A DNA stretch of 64,000 nucleotides, from positions 37,529,501-37,593,500 of the forward strand of contig CM077011.1 in NCBI GenBank assembly GCA_039090855.1. Direction: 5' to 3'. The notes beneath the pieces are model-generated. The model did not search any database. It was not told where the DNA came from and saw only the letters and a list, made by a program, of their open reading frames with translations. Position 1 is the stretch's first letter. Each line of letters starts with the position of its first letter. The translations under genes and the position numbers were made by a program. Source of the DNA: Macrothele yani. Lineage: Eukaryota; Arthropoda; Arachnida; Araneae; Macrothelidae. This document shows, piece after piece, positions 1 through 11,128 of this stretch.

Positions 1-190
1 AACTGGTGAAAGAACTGAAGTATTAGACTGGTTATCAAGGAAGAGGAAAAGGCCCAGACGAGACGACCACGTGAAGATGAGTGGATGAAATCTGAAAGCT
101 TTCCAGAGTGACATGGAAGAGAATTGCAGAGTGTTGTTGAAGACATTTGAGGTGACTTTCATCCAGCAGTGGATTGAGAATGGTTGTTGT
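1..190 (+). mobile_element. 3' end of a non-LTR retrotransposon (LINE), degenerate
   Basis: Translation of the plus strand gives fragments such as RKRKRPRRDDHVK followed, in another frame, by FIQQWIENG. This matches the usual C-terminal end of one arthropod LINE group, whose last codons read KRPRGRP, then W..A.DR..W, then FxxQWxxxG. Frame changes and a stop show it is dead. The upstream reverse transcriptase would lie outside the window. A fuller version of the same tail is seen at 36600-36880. Confidence 0.45.
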
Positions 191-536
191 TGCTGTTGAT
201 AATTGTGATGAACGGAGGTTTAGCATTGCCGTTTGTAGCGTTAAAGTTTTTAGCGAAACAAAATCATCAGCAGTGTACTTGGTTTCTACCCACTCGTTCA
301 TTTAAACCGAATTTTCCGTGGCTGCGATATTATTCCGAGAGGTTAAAGTGCCCCTACCTACAAGAATTTCTCCTATGGGTGAGGGTGACATTGGTTCAAA
401 GACTGAGCCGGCCGAATTCGGAAGGAATGCTTCCAGCTTGACCGCGAGGGGGATGCAGTTAACATACGACAGTTGCCACTCCAAATTGATCACTGCAATT
501 TTAATGATGTTTTTGTCGAACGTATATATATATATA
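191..536. other. Unassigned sequence ending in a TA microsatellite
   Basis: No gene is recognised. Overlapping short ORFs on both strands lack motifs. The stretch ends in about seven TA dinucleotides (523-538), which supply the TA target of the next element. Confidence 0.5.
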
Positions 537-538
537 TA

Positions 539-1758
539 CACTGAGTGGCCACTTTATTACGACCACCCCCTCAGTACTTCGTTGGGCCACCTTTTGCCTT
601 TAATACTGCGTCGATATTTCGTGGCAGGGACTCCACGAGATGTTGATAGGTGGTTTGTGGAATCTGAGACCATGCTTGATGAATAGCACTTTCCAGGAGT
701 GTGAGATTTCAGGGTTGGGGATCCAGCTGTCTGATGTCTCGGTCAACTTCATCCCACAAATTCTCAATGTGGTTGAGATCTGGATATTGTGGGGGCCACC
801 TAAGCAAAGTAAACTCACCGGCGTGTTCCTGAAACCAATCCTGTACATCACGAGCACTATGGCAGGGCGCATTATCTGGTTGAAAGTAGCCATCGCCATT
901 GGGATAAACCATCTACACGACAGGATGCACTTGGTCCGCAACGATATTTAGATATGATGTGCCAGTCAGACGTTGATCAACACGAATTAAAGGGCCCAAA
1001 GCATGCCAGGAAAACATTCCCCAAACCTTTACGTTGCCCCCACCAGCTTGAAGGTTTGTAGCAATGCATTTGGGGTCCATGCTTTCGTGCTGTTTCCGCC
1101 AAATTTTCACTCGGCCATCGGCATGGTGCAACTGGAAACGTGATTCATCGGATCACATAATTTGTTTCCAATTATCGGCTGTCCAATCCTTGTGCTCCTG
1201 TGCGAACTGGAGACGTTTTCTCTTGTTAACTGCAGACAGCAAAGGTGTTCGAACAGGCCTTCGGCTGCCATATCCCATCCGATGCAGTGTACGGCGAAAA
1301 GTGCGTGCAGAGATCATTTGAGGGGATCCTTGATTAAGATGGTCTGTAATTTGCTGCACTGTTGCCATTCTGTTGTCTGTTTCCAGTCTGGACACTCTCC
1401 GTTCCGCCCGAGCAGTCACTAGTCGATGACGACCACACGTTGCACGTAGAGATCCAGTTTTTTGACTGACAGTCTAGTCTTTAAACACTTTAACAACAGC
1501 TGCTCTGGAACATTTCACAAATACGGCGGTTTCGGTGATACTCGCTTCAAGGCTCCGAGCTCCTATAATCATGCCACGTTGAAAATCCGTCAAATCAATA
1601 TTTTACCCATCTCGTCACCCAAAAATCACTTCTACTACTGTCGCAAGTACTAAGCTTTCCCTATTTATACTAGCCTCTCCCTCTGACGGCAACAGTGTGC
1701 AGCCATAGCTCATTGTCTTAAAACTGTCAGGTGGACATAATAAAGTGGCCACTCAGTG
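539..1758 (-). mobile_element. Tc1-type transposon copy 1, 36-residue D-E spacing
   Basis: The 1220-bp element has terminal inverted repeats beginning CACTGAGTGGCCACTTTATT at both ends (left at 539, right reading back from 1758). It is flanked by TA on each side (537-538 and 1759-1760), the duplication made by Tc1/mariner elements. It sits at the junction between a TA microsatellite and a 5'-truncated PLE that starts just after 1760, so it inserted after the PLE. Confidence 0.93.
571..1610 (-). pseudogene. Tc1 transposase pseudogene (DD36E type)
   Basis: This encodes a cut-and-paste DDE transposase of about 346 codons, close to the normal Tc1 length. An N-terminal helix-turn-helix (DFQRGMIIGARS) is followed by SDESRF with the first catalytic Asp, QPDNAPCH with the second, and HIENLW with the Glu. 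Thirty-six residues separate the last Asp and the Glu, rather than the 34 of classical Tc1. The frame runs unbroken from about 1602 to 571 except for four stops (1474-1476, 1153-1155 where WSDES is expected, 913-915 and 709-711). A one-base shift follows the presumed ATG at 1608-1610. It ends KGGPTKY-stop, the usual family end. It is dead, but only by point changes. Confidence 0.88.
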
Positions 1759-1760
1759 TA

Positions 1761-2167
1761 TACCATACCTCTTCAAGCCGTTGTTCCAGAGACTAGTGAT
1801 ACTGTGTATATTGGTTCAACAAAAAGGAACTTGTGTACAAGAGTCCGGGAGCATAAATATGATATTCGTAATTGTAAATTAACAACTGCCACGTCTCGTC
1901 TAGTAGTGACCGGTTCTCATGTACCAAAGTGGAATGAAGTGTGCATTATAAACTCTCCAGGTAAGCTCTCGCTGTTATTATTCATGGAGAGCTTATATAT
2001 TACATCTTTCGAATCTAGTTTCTGTAAGGATTATGTCCCTAAGGTCATACATAAACCATGGACTATTTATTTTATTTGAACATTTTCAGGGTTTTATTTT
2101 AATGCATTTTGTAAATCCTAGATGGCGTTGCGATATTGTCGGATTCTGACGATGGTGCGTGATAAAT
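1761..2167 (+). mobile_element. Penelope-like retroelement copy 1, 3' fragment with GIY-YIG domain
   Basis: The plus frame reads YTIPL, then TVYIGSTKRNL, then TRVREHKYDIR, then FMESLYITS. These are the GIY, YIG, Arg/His and catalytic Glu blocks of the GIY-YIG nuclease that follows the reverse transcriptase in Penelope-like elements. The same blocks occur in the copies near 47.4 and 59.3 kb. The 5' part, including all of the RT, is missing. The untranslated tail is interrupted by a Tc1 element and resumes after 3579. Confidence 0.8.
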
Positions 2168-2168
2168 A

Positions 2169-3577
2169 CACTGCTGGCCACCCAAAATGCAACACCAAAA
2201 AGGAAGCATCCGATTGGCCTGAAATTCGCAGCATGCTTCGCCCGGAGAGAGGACATACAAACAATTATCATTGAAGGGCATATGCAAATCATGTGTGCCC
2301 GGCACGCCACCGAAAGGCACTATAAGATGGGTGCACAGAAGGCGGTGTGTAAGTAGCGGAAGTGTGTTGTGCTGTCGGACGTGTGCGTGGCAATTTTCCT
2401 GATGCCTCGTCGCAGAATACGGCAGTTATTCTAGCACGTTTCGGAGTTCGACAGAGGACGAATAGTGGCTCATCGCGACAGCGATTTATCGTACCGAGAC
2501 ATCGGCGTCCGTGTGTGACGACATCCAGCCACAGAGAGGCGGGTATGGATTCGGTGGGTGCAGGAGGGACGGACGGACCGGCGCGAGTGATTGCCGGAGC
2601 CGCGGCACACCACCGAACGAGAGGACCAGCATGTTGTGCAGCGGGCATTGACGGCTCGCACCGCCACATCACGAACGTTAGCGCAGGAATTAGGGTGTGT
2701 TGCGCAACAACCTGTGTTAGCACGTACGATTCAACGTCGTCTGCAGGAGCGGGGACTTGTCGGACGGCACCCATTGCTCCAATTACCATTGACGTTACAC
2801 CACCGGCGAGTGCAGTGGCAGTGGGCCGTTACACGCCGCACCTGGACTACGGAATGGCACGACATTGTCTTCCCCGACGAATCCCGCTTCTGCCTGTAAC
2901 ACCACGATGGTGGGAACCGCGTGTGGCGGCACCACGGCGAGAGACTGTATAACGCCTGCATTATACATCACCATACCGGTCCGTCGTCTGGAGTTATGGA
3001 TTGGGGCGCAATTGGATATGACACACGCACCCCTCTGGTGCTCATCGCCGGTGCACTCAACAGCCACCGCTACATCTCCGACGTTTTGGAGCCTGTAGTC
3101 CTCCCGTACCTGCAGGACCTGCCAGCAGCCACGTTTCAACAGGACAATACGCGCCCGTACGTGGCACGCATCGTGCAACAATTCTTCACGGCCCACCAGG
3201 TGTCACTGCTACCGTGGCCCGCCTGTTCTCCCGATATGTCGCCCATCGAACACATCTGGTCGCTGATCAGCAACCGAGTGGCCCTGCAAGCACCACCGGC
3301 GGCTACGCCTGATAAACTGTGGCAACGAGTGGAAGCAGCCTGGACCGACATACTCCAAGCCCACATCCAAAGCCACTTTCGTTCGATGCCGCGGCGTGTA
3401 GCAGCCGTTATTGCCAGCATGGGGGCCACAAGAACTATTGATGTCTGCGTGTTCCGCAAGTCGCACGGACCTGTAAGCCCAATCGTTTCATCTTTGTATC
3501 TGTTGTTATGTGTCCAGTAAATGTGGCTTTGCTATCTCGTGTCCTTCTTGGTGTTGCATTTTGGGTGGCCAGCAGTG
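2169..3577 (+). mobile_element. Tc1-type transposon copy 2 (CACTGCTGGCC family)
   Basis: This 1409-bp element has terminal inverted repeats CACTGCTGGCCACCCAAAAT at both ends and TA duplications at 2167-2168 and 3578-3579. It inserted into the 3' untranslated region of the PLE at 1761. A second copy of the same family lies at 31254-32773. Confidence 0.95.
2402..3520 (+). pseudogene. Tc1 transposase pseudogene (DD34E)
   Basis: One reading frame runs from ATG 2402 (MPRRRIRQ, an N-terminal helix-turn-helix) to 3520. Catalytic blocks are PDESRFC (usually SDESRFC), QQDNTRPY and SPIEHIW, with 34 residues between the last Asp and Glu. Four in-frame stops break it: 2432-2434, 2516-2518, 2588-2590 and 2897-2899. 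The last is a CAA to TAA type change, since the sister copy at 31.9 kb reads CLQHHDGR there. No net frameshift is needed. The C-terminus runs about 25 codons past the sister copy's stop. Confidence 0.9.
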
Positions 3578-3579
3578 TA

Positions 3580-3700
3580 TCTTTGTCTTGCTCGTGAATG
3601 TTACATCTGAAGATGGTGACGTTGTGATCCTCGAAAGATCTCATGTGGTGTGTATTGTAGCAGTAAAGTTTAATTGCATGTAGTGTATGTGTGCTAAATT
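3580..3700 (+). mobile_element. Resumed 3' tail of PLE copy 1
   Basis: Sequence directly right of the Tc1 TA duplication continues the PLE untranslated tail. It carries the CGAAAGATCT block shared with the other two PLE tails. The downstream end is unclear. Sequence from about 3665 resembles 37005-37080 (shared phrase TTTATCGTGTT-AGTCGA), so a dispersed repeat may begin here. Confidence 0.5.
3607..3642 (+). ncRNA. Hammerhead-ribozyme-like motif in the PLE 3' tail
   Basis: The core CTGAAGA fits the conserved C-U-G-A-N-G-A of hammerhead ribozymes. A short, imperfect stem-loop follows, then CGAAAGATCT containing the GAAA core. Published Penelope-like elements carry hammerheads in their terminal repeats. 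The base closing the stem here is not canonical, so catalytic activity is doubtful. Confidence 0.4.
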
Positions 3701-3836
3701 TGTGTTTTATCGTGTTTAGTCGATATTTTAACGTCTAGAGCTTTTAAACAAGTTTTTAGTGAACGGAATGGTTTCTCATGAACGTAATATTACGTTTCGG
3801 GTGCTCAGATCACGACCGGATTTAGAGCACAATATA

Positions 3837-5377
3837 CACTGCTGGACAATTGCTAAAGACGGATCATAAACGGCTATATAGCGCATAAAAAAGTAAGTGT
3901 GGTTGGATGCCAAGTGAAATAAAATAATGTCAGAATGCCAGGACATTACAAGAAAGACAATTTATTGTGCTCTGAAATCCAGAAGGCTTTGGAACGTGTT
4001 CAAGGGACAAACAGGCCATTTTGTGCAGAATACGTAAACGTGAAAAAAATGCAATTACCGTCTGCAGGCGTTCCGGCGTAAGATGCCAATACGGGATATG
4101 GCCACCATGGAGGGCGATGCAAGATTCCACGCGTTCTGTCATGCTTTGCACAACACTATCAAGCAGCTGTTGGGGTAATTTATCCCATTCCTCTGTCAGT
4201 GCACGGATGAGGGTGTCCTTGTTTATTGGAGGGCATTGGCGACCAGCAAGACTCCTCCCCAAAGCATCCCACACATTTTCAATGGGATTCAGATCTGGAG
4301 AACGTGCTGGCCATACGAGGCGTTGAATATCCTCGCTCTCAAGGCACTCCTGGACAGCGACTGTTCGATGACATGTTGCGTTGTCGTCCATGAAAATGAA
4401 TCTATCACCGACAGCACCACGGAACATGCGAACATGAGGTAGCAGAACATCATTAATGTATCGTTGGCCAGTCATAGTCCCAGTTGGAAGCACATAGAGG
4501 GACGTACGGCCATTGATCATGATGCCTGCCCATACCATGATATTACACGTCGGATATCGGTCCCTTTCCTCTATGTTTGCTGGACAATATGCAGTACCAC
4601 TATCACGCCAGATCAGTTGTCGTCGACAATCAGACGATAGACTGTATCTATTCTCATCTGAGAAGAGGACAGCAGACCAGTCGATATCAGTCCAATTGCG
4701 ATGTTGATGACACCATTGCAAACGGGCGGTACGGTGACGTCTGGGCAATGGGATTCACACAACAGGACGGCGGGCGTATAGTCCTCCTTCATGCAAACGT
4801 CTGGCGACAGCTTTTCGGGAGATCCGCTTGCCAGTAGCAGCCATAAACTGATTTGCTACCTCACTAGCTGTGCTGCGCCGGTGTCTTTTTGTTGATAGCA
4901 CTATGTACCGATCTTCTGCAGGTGTCGTACTGCGAACACGACCTCCCCCGTGACGTTTGCTACACTCTCCATTTGTTTGAAATGATTTCCAAAGCCTTGA
5001 AACAACACTGTGGCTCACGTCGAACTCCCTGGCAACATCTGTTATTTTTCGCCCTTCTTCAATCTTGCCAATAATACGGCCACGCGTAAAATCATCTAGG
5101 TGATGTCGGGAAGACATACTGAAAATTGCAAGTTCGTCAATTGATTCTTTCCCCTTCAACTTTGCGTTTGAACAACATCGGTCAATAAGCGTCAAATCCT
5201 TTATATCTCTTATCAGCGCTATGACGTCACGAACAAGTTCGGCAATCCAAAATTTGCATACGCACAACACGTCTTACTGTATCCCGCACTTATGCTAATT
5301 TCCACATTTTCCTGCCTTCTATTTTATGGTTGCTATCGTTGCTATTGTCGTCCGTCCTTAGCAATTGTCCGGCAGTG
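3837..5377 (-). mobile_element. Tc1-type transposon copy 3, best-preserved element
   Basis: The 1541-bp element has terminal repeats CACTGCTGGACAATTGCTAA (left) and the matching reverse complement ending at 5377 (CACTGCCGGACAATTGCTAA). TA duplications lie at 3835-3836 and 5378-5379. It is longer than the other Tc1 copies because of about 260 bp between the right terminus and the start codon. Confidence 0.95.
3930..5117 (-). pseudogene. Tc1 transposase, intact except one stop codon
   Basis: The start is ATG 5115-5117 (MSSRHHLDDF). An N-terminal helix-turn-helix (GRIIGKIEEG...VSRLWKSF) and an AT-hook-like GGGRVRS precede the catalytic domain. First Asp is in LFSDENRY (about residue 154), second in MDDNATCH (about 245) and Glu in NPIENVW (about 280), spacing 34. 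The frame is open for 395 codons apart from one TGA at 4755-4757 (codon 121), where a cysteine TGT would need one base change. After the usual end (ALHGGHIPYW) the frame continues about 50 codons further. It may be a young copy. Activity cannot be inferred. Confidence 0.9.
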
Positions 5378-5379
5378 TA

Positions 5380-6034
5380 ATTTTGTTTCTCATTGAGAAA
5401 TTTCAATGACAAATGAATAGATAAGTCGATGTGACGTATAAGTAGAGGCACGGACTTCAGAAGAAAAAAGTTCCGTTTTACGTACCGAAAAATATGGTAT
5501 TTCTAACTGCGCATTGTGCATTTCAAATAATGCCCAGTTTTCCCGCAAGAGGGCGTTCTTTTTTACCTTTTCTTCTTGTCGTTTGTGTGAAAATTCTATC
5601 TATGCTGACACTACCGAAGGATAATATAATAGTATTTCACACGCGTTTATATAAAAAAAAAAGCCACTAGGATGTCAAAACAGCAGAAGTTAGTGAACTT
5701 TTCTTAGGTCGCTTAAACACTTCATTTCTTATATTCCAGTTGTTTGAAAAAGTGAAGTAGAGTTCGCTTCCGTAACGCCAGTACTCTGAAAATTATTGAT
5801 AGATTGAACAGAACGAATCTTTTCGGGTAGGTCAACGTGGTATGAATCAATCATGACGTATGATATGCAGGCAGAGAAATTTCTGACGCCGTGTGCTAAT
5901 AACAAAGAAAATTGTGGGATATAATAAATCAGAGGGTGTCCGCCCAGCAAGATCAAATCAAAACGAAACCGATTAGAGGGATTCCGGACTGGTTTCAATC
6001 TGTTCACTGTGTTAGCTAAAACTTTTGTAAATGT
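5380..6034. other. No gene recognised
   Basis: AT-rich sequence with short A and T runs. The 92-codon minus ORF at 5729-6007 shows no family motif. Confidence 0.5.
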
Positions 6035-6815
6035 GCGACATTTGTGAACTGTGCAGGCTTTACTCTAATAGCCGATCAAACAACAAGGTAATCCTGCAAA
6101 TTTCTTAAATAACAAACACCCATTTTCAGTCAGGTTTCACTAGTATTTTCAAGAGTTGAGGTTCTTAGAGAAACTTATGGTGTTTTGTTGATAGATTGGC
6201 ATTTGAATTAGATATTTCTAGATGGGCGATATTTGTGAACAGTGCAGGCTGTCCTCTAAAATCCAATCAAACAAAAAGATAATCCTTCAAATTTTGTAAA
6301 TTGCAAACAGGTATTTTTATTTAGTTTTTTATTGATTGAAGGTTTAACGACCACCGTGAGCAACTCAATGGGCTATAAGCAGTCGCCCGTCCCTAATTTA
6401 GTGCGACTGGTTCCATGGATGGGAGAAAGCCATTGCCGTATGACAAACACAACATCCATGCCTCACGGGATTCGAACCTGGACCCATCACGGACGAATGG
6501 TCATAAGTCCTCGTTTATGCCACTGCGCCACCTGGGCGGTGTCAGTCAGACTTTACTAGTACTTTCAAGAGTTGAGGTTCTTAGAGAAGTTTATGGTGTC
6601 TTGCAGATTGACATTTGAAGTAGAAATTTCTAAATGGGCGATATTTACGAACAGTTCAGGCTTTCCTCTAACAGCCGATCAAACAACAAGGATATCCGTA
6701 AATTTTGTGAATAAAAAACAAATATTTTCAGTAGCACTTTACCAGTACTTTCAAGAGTTGAAGTCTTGAAAGAAATGTATGAGCTCTTGCAGATAGACTG
6801 ACATTTGTATTAGAA
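6035..6815 (+). repeat. Three tandem copies of a 191-bp unit, middle copy split by a SINE
   Basis: Unit A runs 6035-6225 (191 bp), unit B 6226-6637 including a SINE, and unit C from 6638 to about 6815. Each starts GCGA-ATTT-GAAC-GT-CAGGCT and contains TTTCAAGAGTTGA. The units differ by roughly 10-20 percent by eye, so this is an old local duplication. No coding capacity is evident. Confidence 0.8.
6325..6541 (-). mobile_element. tRNA-derived SINE family A, copy 1
   Basis: Read on the minus strand this has a tRNA-like head (A box TGGCGCAGTGG, B box GGTTCGAATCCC), the body phrase CCCTAAATTAGGGAC, and a tail ending TAAACCT(T/C)CAATC with an A-rich end. It is diverged from the better copies (6438-6500 differ at several places). 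It sits inside the middle 191-bp unit. Confidence 0.85.
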
Positions 6816-7368
6816 ACAGAGTTTTTTTTTTTTTTTTCGTTTTGTTCATGAAACTTCAACAGACCAGTTACGGCAAAACTTAATTTTAATACCAATTTGT
6901 GCTTTTCAGAATACTAAGATGGCTTCCTTTCCGTTAGAGACAATAACCACATTGCCATAGTCATACCAAAATCCGAAAATTTGTGCAAAGCGATTTGAAA
7001 AACAACTTTCTTTTTTCACAGGTTTTTTTCTCTTCTCTTGATTATCACTAGCTTAATACACTTTTGAGATTCGGGTAGCATTAGTAAAAATACACTCTGC
7101 AACCCCCCCCCCCCTAAATCACAAAACAAATGACAAACAAACCGAAGCATCCCGAGAAAAAGTCGTTCGATCCGGATGAAACTCCGCATGCAAAAACCTC
7201 AAGGACAAATATGCAAATGATTAAAAAATAAAGACCAACGACGATATAGTGGGCCACCACAGCGCATGGGAACCGCGCATCGAGGAGGGTATATCGAGAT
7301 CAAAGCTCGCAAGCAAGGACAATTTTGACAGCGCATTGTAGTCGCATTAACCTCCACGGACCGGGAGT

Positions 7369-8669
7369 ATGCCTCGACGTCGTATCCGTGCAAAATACGA
7401 GCAGTTGAGCGAGTTTGAGAGAGGACGTATAATTGGGCAGAGAGGGGCCTGTTGGTCAAGTCACCGTATGTCTAGACATTTGAGTCGGAGCGACGCGGCA
7501 ACTGAATGATGCTGACGCCAATCGGTCGAGGAGGTCACAACCGATCTGCACGCGGGTGGTGGACGGCCGACGGCAACGACGGAACGCGCTGATCGAGCGA
7601 TTGTGTGGACCTCACAAACAGAACGGCATTCGTTTCTCTCAATCATCCATGGCCATGTTGCGTCGTTTACACAGCTACAGATGTGGCCATCCGTACCGTT
7701 GCAAGACGACTTGCGGCACAGGGACTACATTCCAAGGAGCCACTCCACCCCCTACCACTGACCACCGAACATCGTCGGCACTGGTTGCAATGGTGACGGA
7801 CCCGATCAACTTGGGATAGTATCCAGTAGCGTTGTGTTGCCTCAGGTGACGAGTCACGGTTTGCGCTTGGTGCCGATGACCAGCGCTTAAGTGTCTTGAG
7901 GCTAGTCGGTCAGCTCGCCGATGACCAGTGCTTAGGTGTATTGAGGCGAGTTGGTCAGCTCGCCGATAACCAGCGCTTAGGTGTCTTGAGGCGAGTCGGT
8001 CTGCTCGCCGATGACCAGCGCTTAGGTGTCTTGAGGCGAGTCGGTCAGCTCACCGATGACCAGCGCTTAGGTGTCTTGAGGCGAGTCGGTCAGCTCGCCG
8101 ATGACCAGTGCTTAGGTGGTCTTGAGGCGAGTCGGTCAGCTCGCCGATGACCAGTGCTTAGGTGTCTTGAGGCGAGTCGGTCAGCTCACGGATCAAGCCT
8201 TTACCGAGGAAGGGCGCACGGGTGTCACACAAGGAGTGACTGCCTGGGGAGCCATTTCCTACGACAGCCGGGCATCCTTGGTAGTTCTCCGTACTACCCT
8301 CATGGCTCAACGGTACGTTGACGACATTCTACGACCCGTTGTGTTGTCATTCCTGTCGCAGCAGCACCGAGCGATTTTTCAACAGGATAATTCAACAGGT
8401 CACACACGGCACGTGTCTTCCAGGCGTGCCTCCGTAATGTCAACATCCTTCCATGGTCAGCCCGATTGACCGACCGCTCACCGATCGAGCATATTTAGGA
8501 CATAATTGGACTCTACCTACGTCCATACCGGGATTTCGGCGAACTGGCCAGCAATTTGGGCACTATCGAGCATGCTGTACCTCAGGATAGTGTCCGTGAA
8601 CTGTATACGTTTATGCCACGCCGGGCAACAGCTTGTATCCGACCCAGAAGTGGCCGTACAACATACTGA
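7369..8669 (+). pseudogene. Tc1 transposase pseudogene with in-frame tandem repeat
   Basis: It starts MPRRRIRAKYEQLSEFERG (helix-turn-helix). The central part is frameshifted. A typical transposase segment reading LGADDQRL..VLRR.GQL then becomes seven copies of a 15-residue repeat before resuming as FTEEGRTGV and VTAWGAISYDS. The second Asp is seen in FQQDNSTGH, and SPIEHI appears in another frame before the C-terminal MPRRATACIRPR. The repeats lie between the first and second catalytic Asp. One unit has an extra base that shifts the frame. The gene is dead. Confidence 0.85.
7875..8190 (+). repeat. 45-bp minisatellite, seven units
   Basis: Units start at 7875, 7920, 7965, 8010, 8055, 8100 and 8146. 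All are 45 bp except the sixth (46 bp, extra G near 8119). The unit begins GATGACCAGCGCTTAGGTGT and ends GTCAGCTCGCC. Units differ at only a few positions. Translated, each gives DDQRLGVLRRVGQLA. Confidence 0.97.
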
Positions 8670-8829
8670 CTTACTTGTTCTACACGTGTAGCAGTTTTAT
8701 CTGAATAAATATCCCAACTGCTCTGCAATTTCAATCATTTCCTTTCCTGTACATGCACATTGCACATACCAATTTTCATCTCGATTGGATGATTTCTTCT
8801 GAATGCTTCGTATTTTTAGAAAAGAGTGT

Positions 8830-10313
8830 AATCGGACAATCTAAAACCTACACAGCAAAAAGATCAATGCTCTTTGTGTGAATGGAGAGAATGAAATAAT
8901 ACATTGAAAAAGTGGAAGAAGATCCAGAAATATTTTTTCTCTCAGGGAAATGGCAGTTTGGTGCAATGCCGATTTGGATTTAATTAATATGCTGTTGATC
9001 TTTAGTAACAAAGTTTCAAATACGTATGAATCTATAATGTGAGATCTAGGAGCACCAATTGAATGAAAGTAAACGAAATTAAAATGTACTTTTTTTTCAA
9101 CATTGTTCTTGAGTTAAAAAAATCTTGATGGCAGTTTTTGTCTAATTGACATAATTTCAACACTTTTTCTTCGTTTTTGCTCCTGTGATGTTTTTAAAGA
9201 TTTTGAGATATTTTAGGTTCGTATGTTAATCGTAGATAAGACCGTTTCAGTATAGATCATCAAGAAATTATCGGTGTATTGTCAGGACTATATCAATGCA
9301 TAGATCATCAAGATATAGTGAGTCACAAGACAATCAGTAAATCGTCTTTTGTAGTACTACCATTACACCGTCTTTTCATTCGACGTGGTTTTTTTTATCT
9401 ACCTTCGAATCGTTGTCAGTTGTTGCCAAGTATGAAGAAATTCGCGAAAGTCATATACCGTTCAGACAAAATATCTATGGGAGAAGTAATACAATTTACA
9501 TAAGAAAAATTCAAAAAGGAAATTTAAGTTAGATATATAGGTTACACTTCATAAATAAGTCTGTTTTTTTTTTCGCGAATCTTCTTTTTTTATTTCTGAG
9601 AAAGAAAAATGTATCTGAATCCTATTCTCGAGAGTGAATTTTTTTAACATTTTAAAACACCCTAGATTAGATATAATAAGATCTATGGAATTTTTATAAG
9701 GTGAAAGGTGTGTGCCAATAACTCGATTTTGAGTAATACTGTTTCAATTTTTTATGATTTTGATAGAAACACCTGAATCCTTTTTATGGAGAATTGAACA
9801 TTAAAAGCAATATACATTGTTTGTGAAAAATTATTCAAGATGTACAAAGTTGGGAACAAACAAACAAACAAAAGGATCAAGAAAGATTTATTCAAATACG
9901 CTTAGAAGTTACACGCAAGCTGCCTTCACGACACTTTTGGGAAAAACAGATGCCAAAGCTATTCGGCGATTATCTTGTGTTACGATACGTTTAACTGTAT
10001 TTCATCATTACAGGTCACACAGTTTACCTCAATCTCTTGAATCTAATAAAGCTCCTCATACACCCGAGTCTTTCCCCTACCGTTTATTTTAAATTCCAGT
10101 GCATTTGAAATAGCAGCTCTCTTATGTCGCATATATTCTATTATTTTTCACAAGAATCTTTCTGACATGTTAAAAACATATATACAGCGTATCACAGATA
10201 ACGAAATACAGGAATGATTCAGTCACCCGAATAATTGGGTGACTGTTAAACGTATCGTAACACAAGATAACGTAAATATAGAGGGGGAGTGGGAGATTTC
10301 CTACACAGTGTTT
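8830..10313. other. No gene recognised (about 1.5 kb)
   Basis: Strongly AT-rich, with many T and A runs. Small ORFs (9279-9503, 9817-10092, 10239-10424) lack motifs, acceptable splice structure or homology that I recognise. Confidence 0.5.
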
Positions 10314-10942
10314 GATAAGTCACTCTCTGTTTTAAATTTATTACAACATCTTTATCTTGTAACCGATTTTATTGAAATTAGTGTTTTAACGCACACCATA
10401 CCTTGGGGCAGTGCTCGGAAGTAGCGCGCTACAAGTAGCGAAATTACGTAGTCGCTACTTTTCCGCGTAGTTTGTAGTGTAACGCGCTACTTTAACGGAA
10501 AAGTAGTGTAGCGAGTAGCGCGATGCAAACCTCTATAGTTTGTAGCGAGTTTCGACACTACTTTTAACGTTACTTCAGTAAACAAACAAGGTGCCCTCCT
10601 ACATATCACTTGGTCGTCACGTGTGTTTTCGACACAACGCTAATACTCCTCGTTTGAACTGCACAGCACCAGCGCTAAGTATCGCCATCTAGCGAGCATT
10701 TCTATAATGATATCGGCTATGAAGCGGATTGAAATGGACAGGTTATGACAAACGAGTTTCTCGGAATAAGAACGTTTGGTGTTTCAAAGCACATAGTTCT
10801 CTAGCATAGGTTGGCAACACCAACACTTGTCTCGTTGTCGTTTTCGTCTCGTGTGAATACGAACGTATTTGCTTCCCTTGCTTCAAAGACTTATTTAACT
10901 TATGTTTCCAGGTGATTATAAATTTTTCTGTTTTCGCGAAAT

Positions 10943-11128
10943 ATGGCAGCTACTGTCCAGCTTGATGAAGAAAGAATTGAACTGCCTTGGTCGGCGTAAC
11001 ACAATTATTTTCCAGTGCTCGAGAAACAAGTAAAGGGGAATTTTACAGTCACGTGCAAACTTTTCCCGTTAAATAAGAAGCTGTCGGTTTCAAAGTCATA
11101 CGCCTCTAATTTTAAATTGCTCATAGAG
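10943..11128 (+). pseudogene. First exon of an hAT transposase (BED-finger-like), broken
   Basis: ATG 10943-10945 opens MAATVQLDEERIELPWSA, then a stop. It continues YFPVLEKQVKGNF, VTCKLFPLNKKLSVSK and SNFKLLIE. The pattern of one aromatic, CKL, then SNFK-L matches the N-terminal BED-type DNA-binding domain of hAT transposases, though the second Cys is replaced by Phe. A good splice donor (AG/GTAAGT) follows at 11129. The rest of the gene is not found inside this copy. Confidence 0.55.

Larger units (their letters stand above)
7093..8828 (+). mobile_element. Tc1-type transposon copy 4, expanded by an internal minisatellite
   Basis: Termini are diverged but alignable: CACTCT at 7093 and AGAGTG ending at 8828. 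Inner blocks CGAAGCAT and GATGAAA are shared by both ends, and TA flanks lie at 7091-7092 and 8829-8830. A run of 12 C lies at 7103-7114 near the left end. The length of 1736 bp exceeds the usual 1.2-1.5 kb, partly because of the repeat at 7875-8190. Confidence 0.8.
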
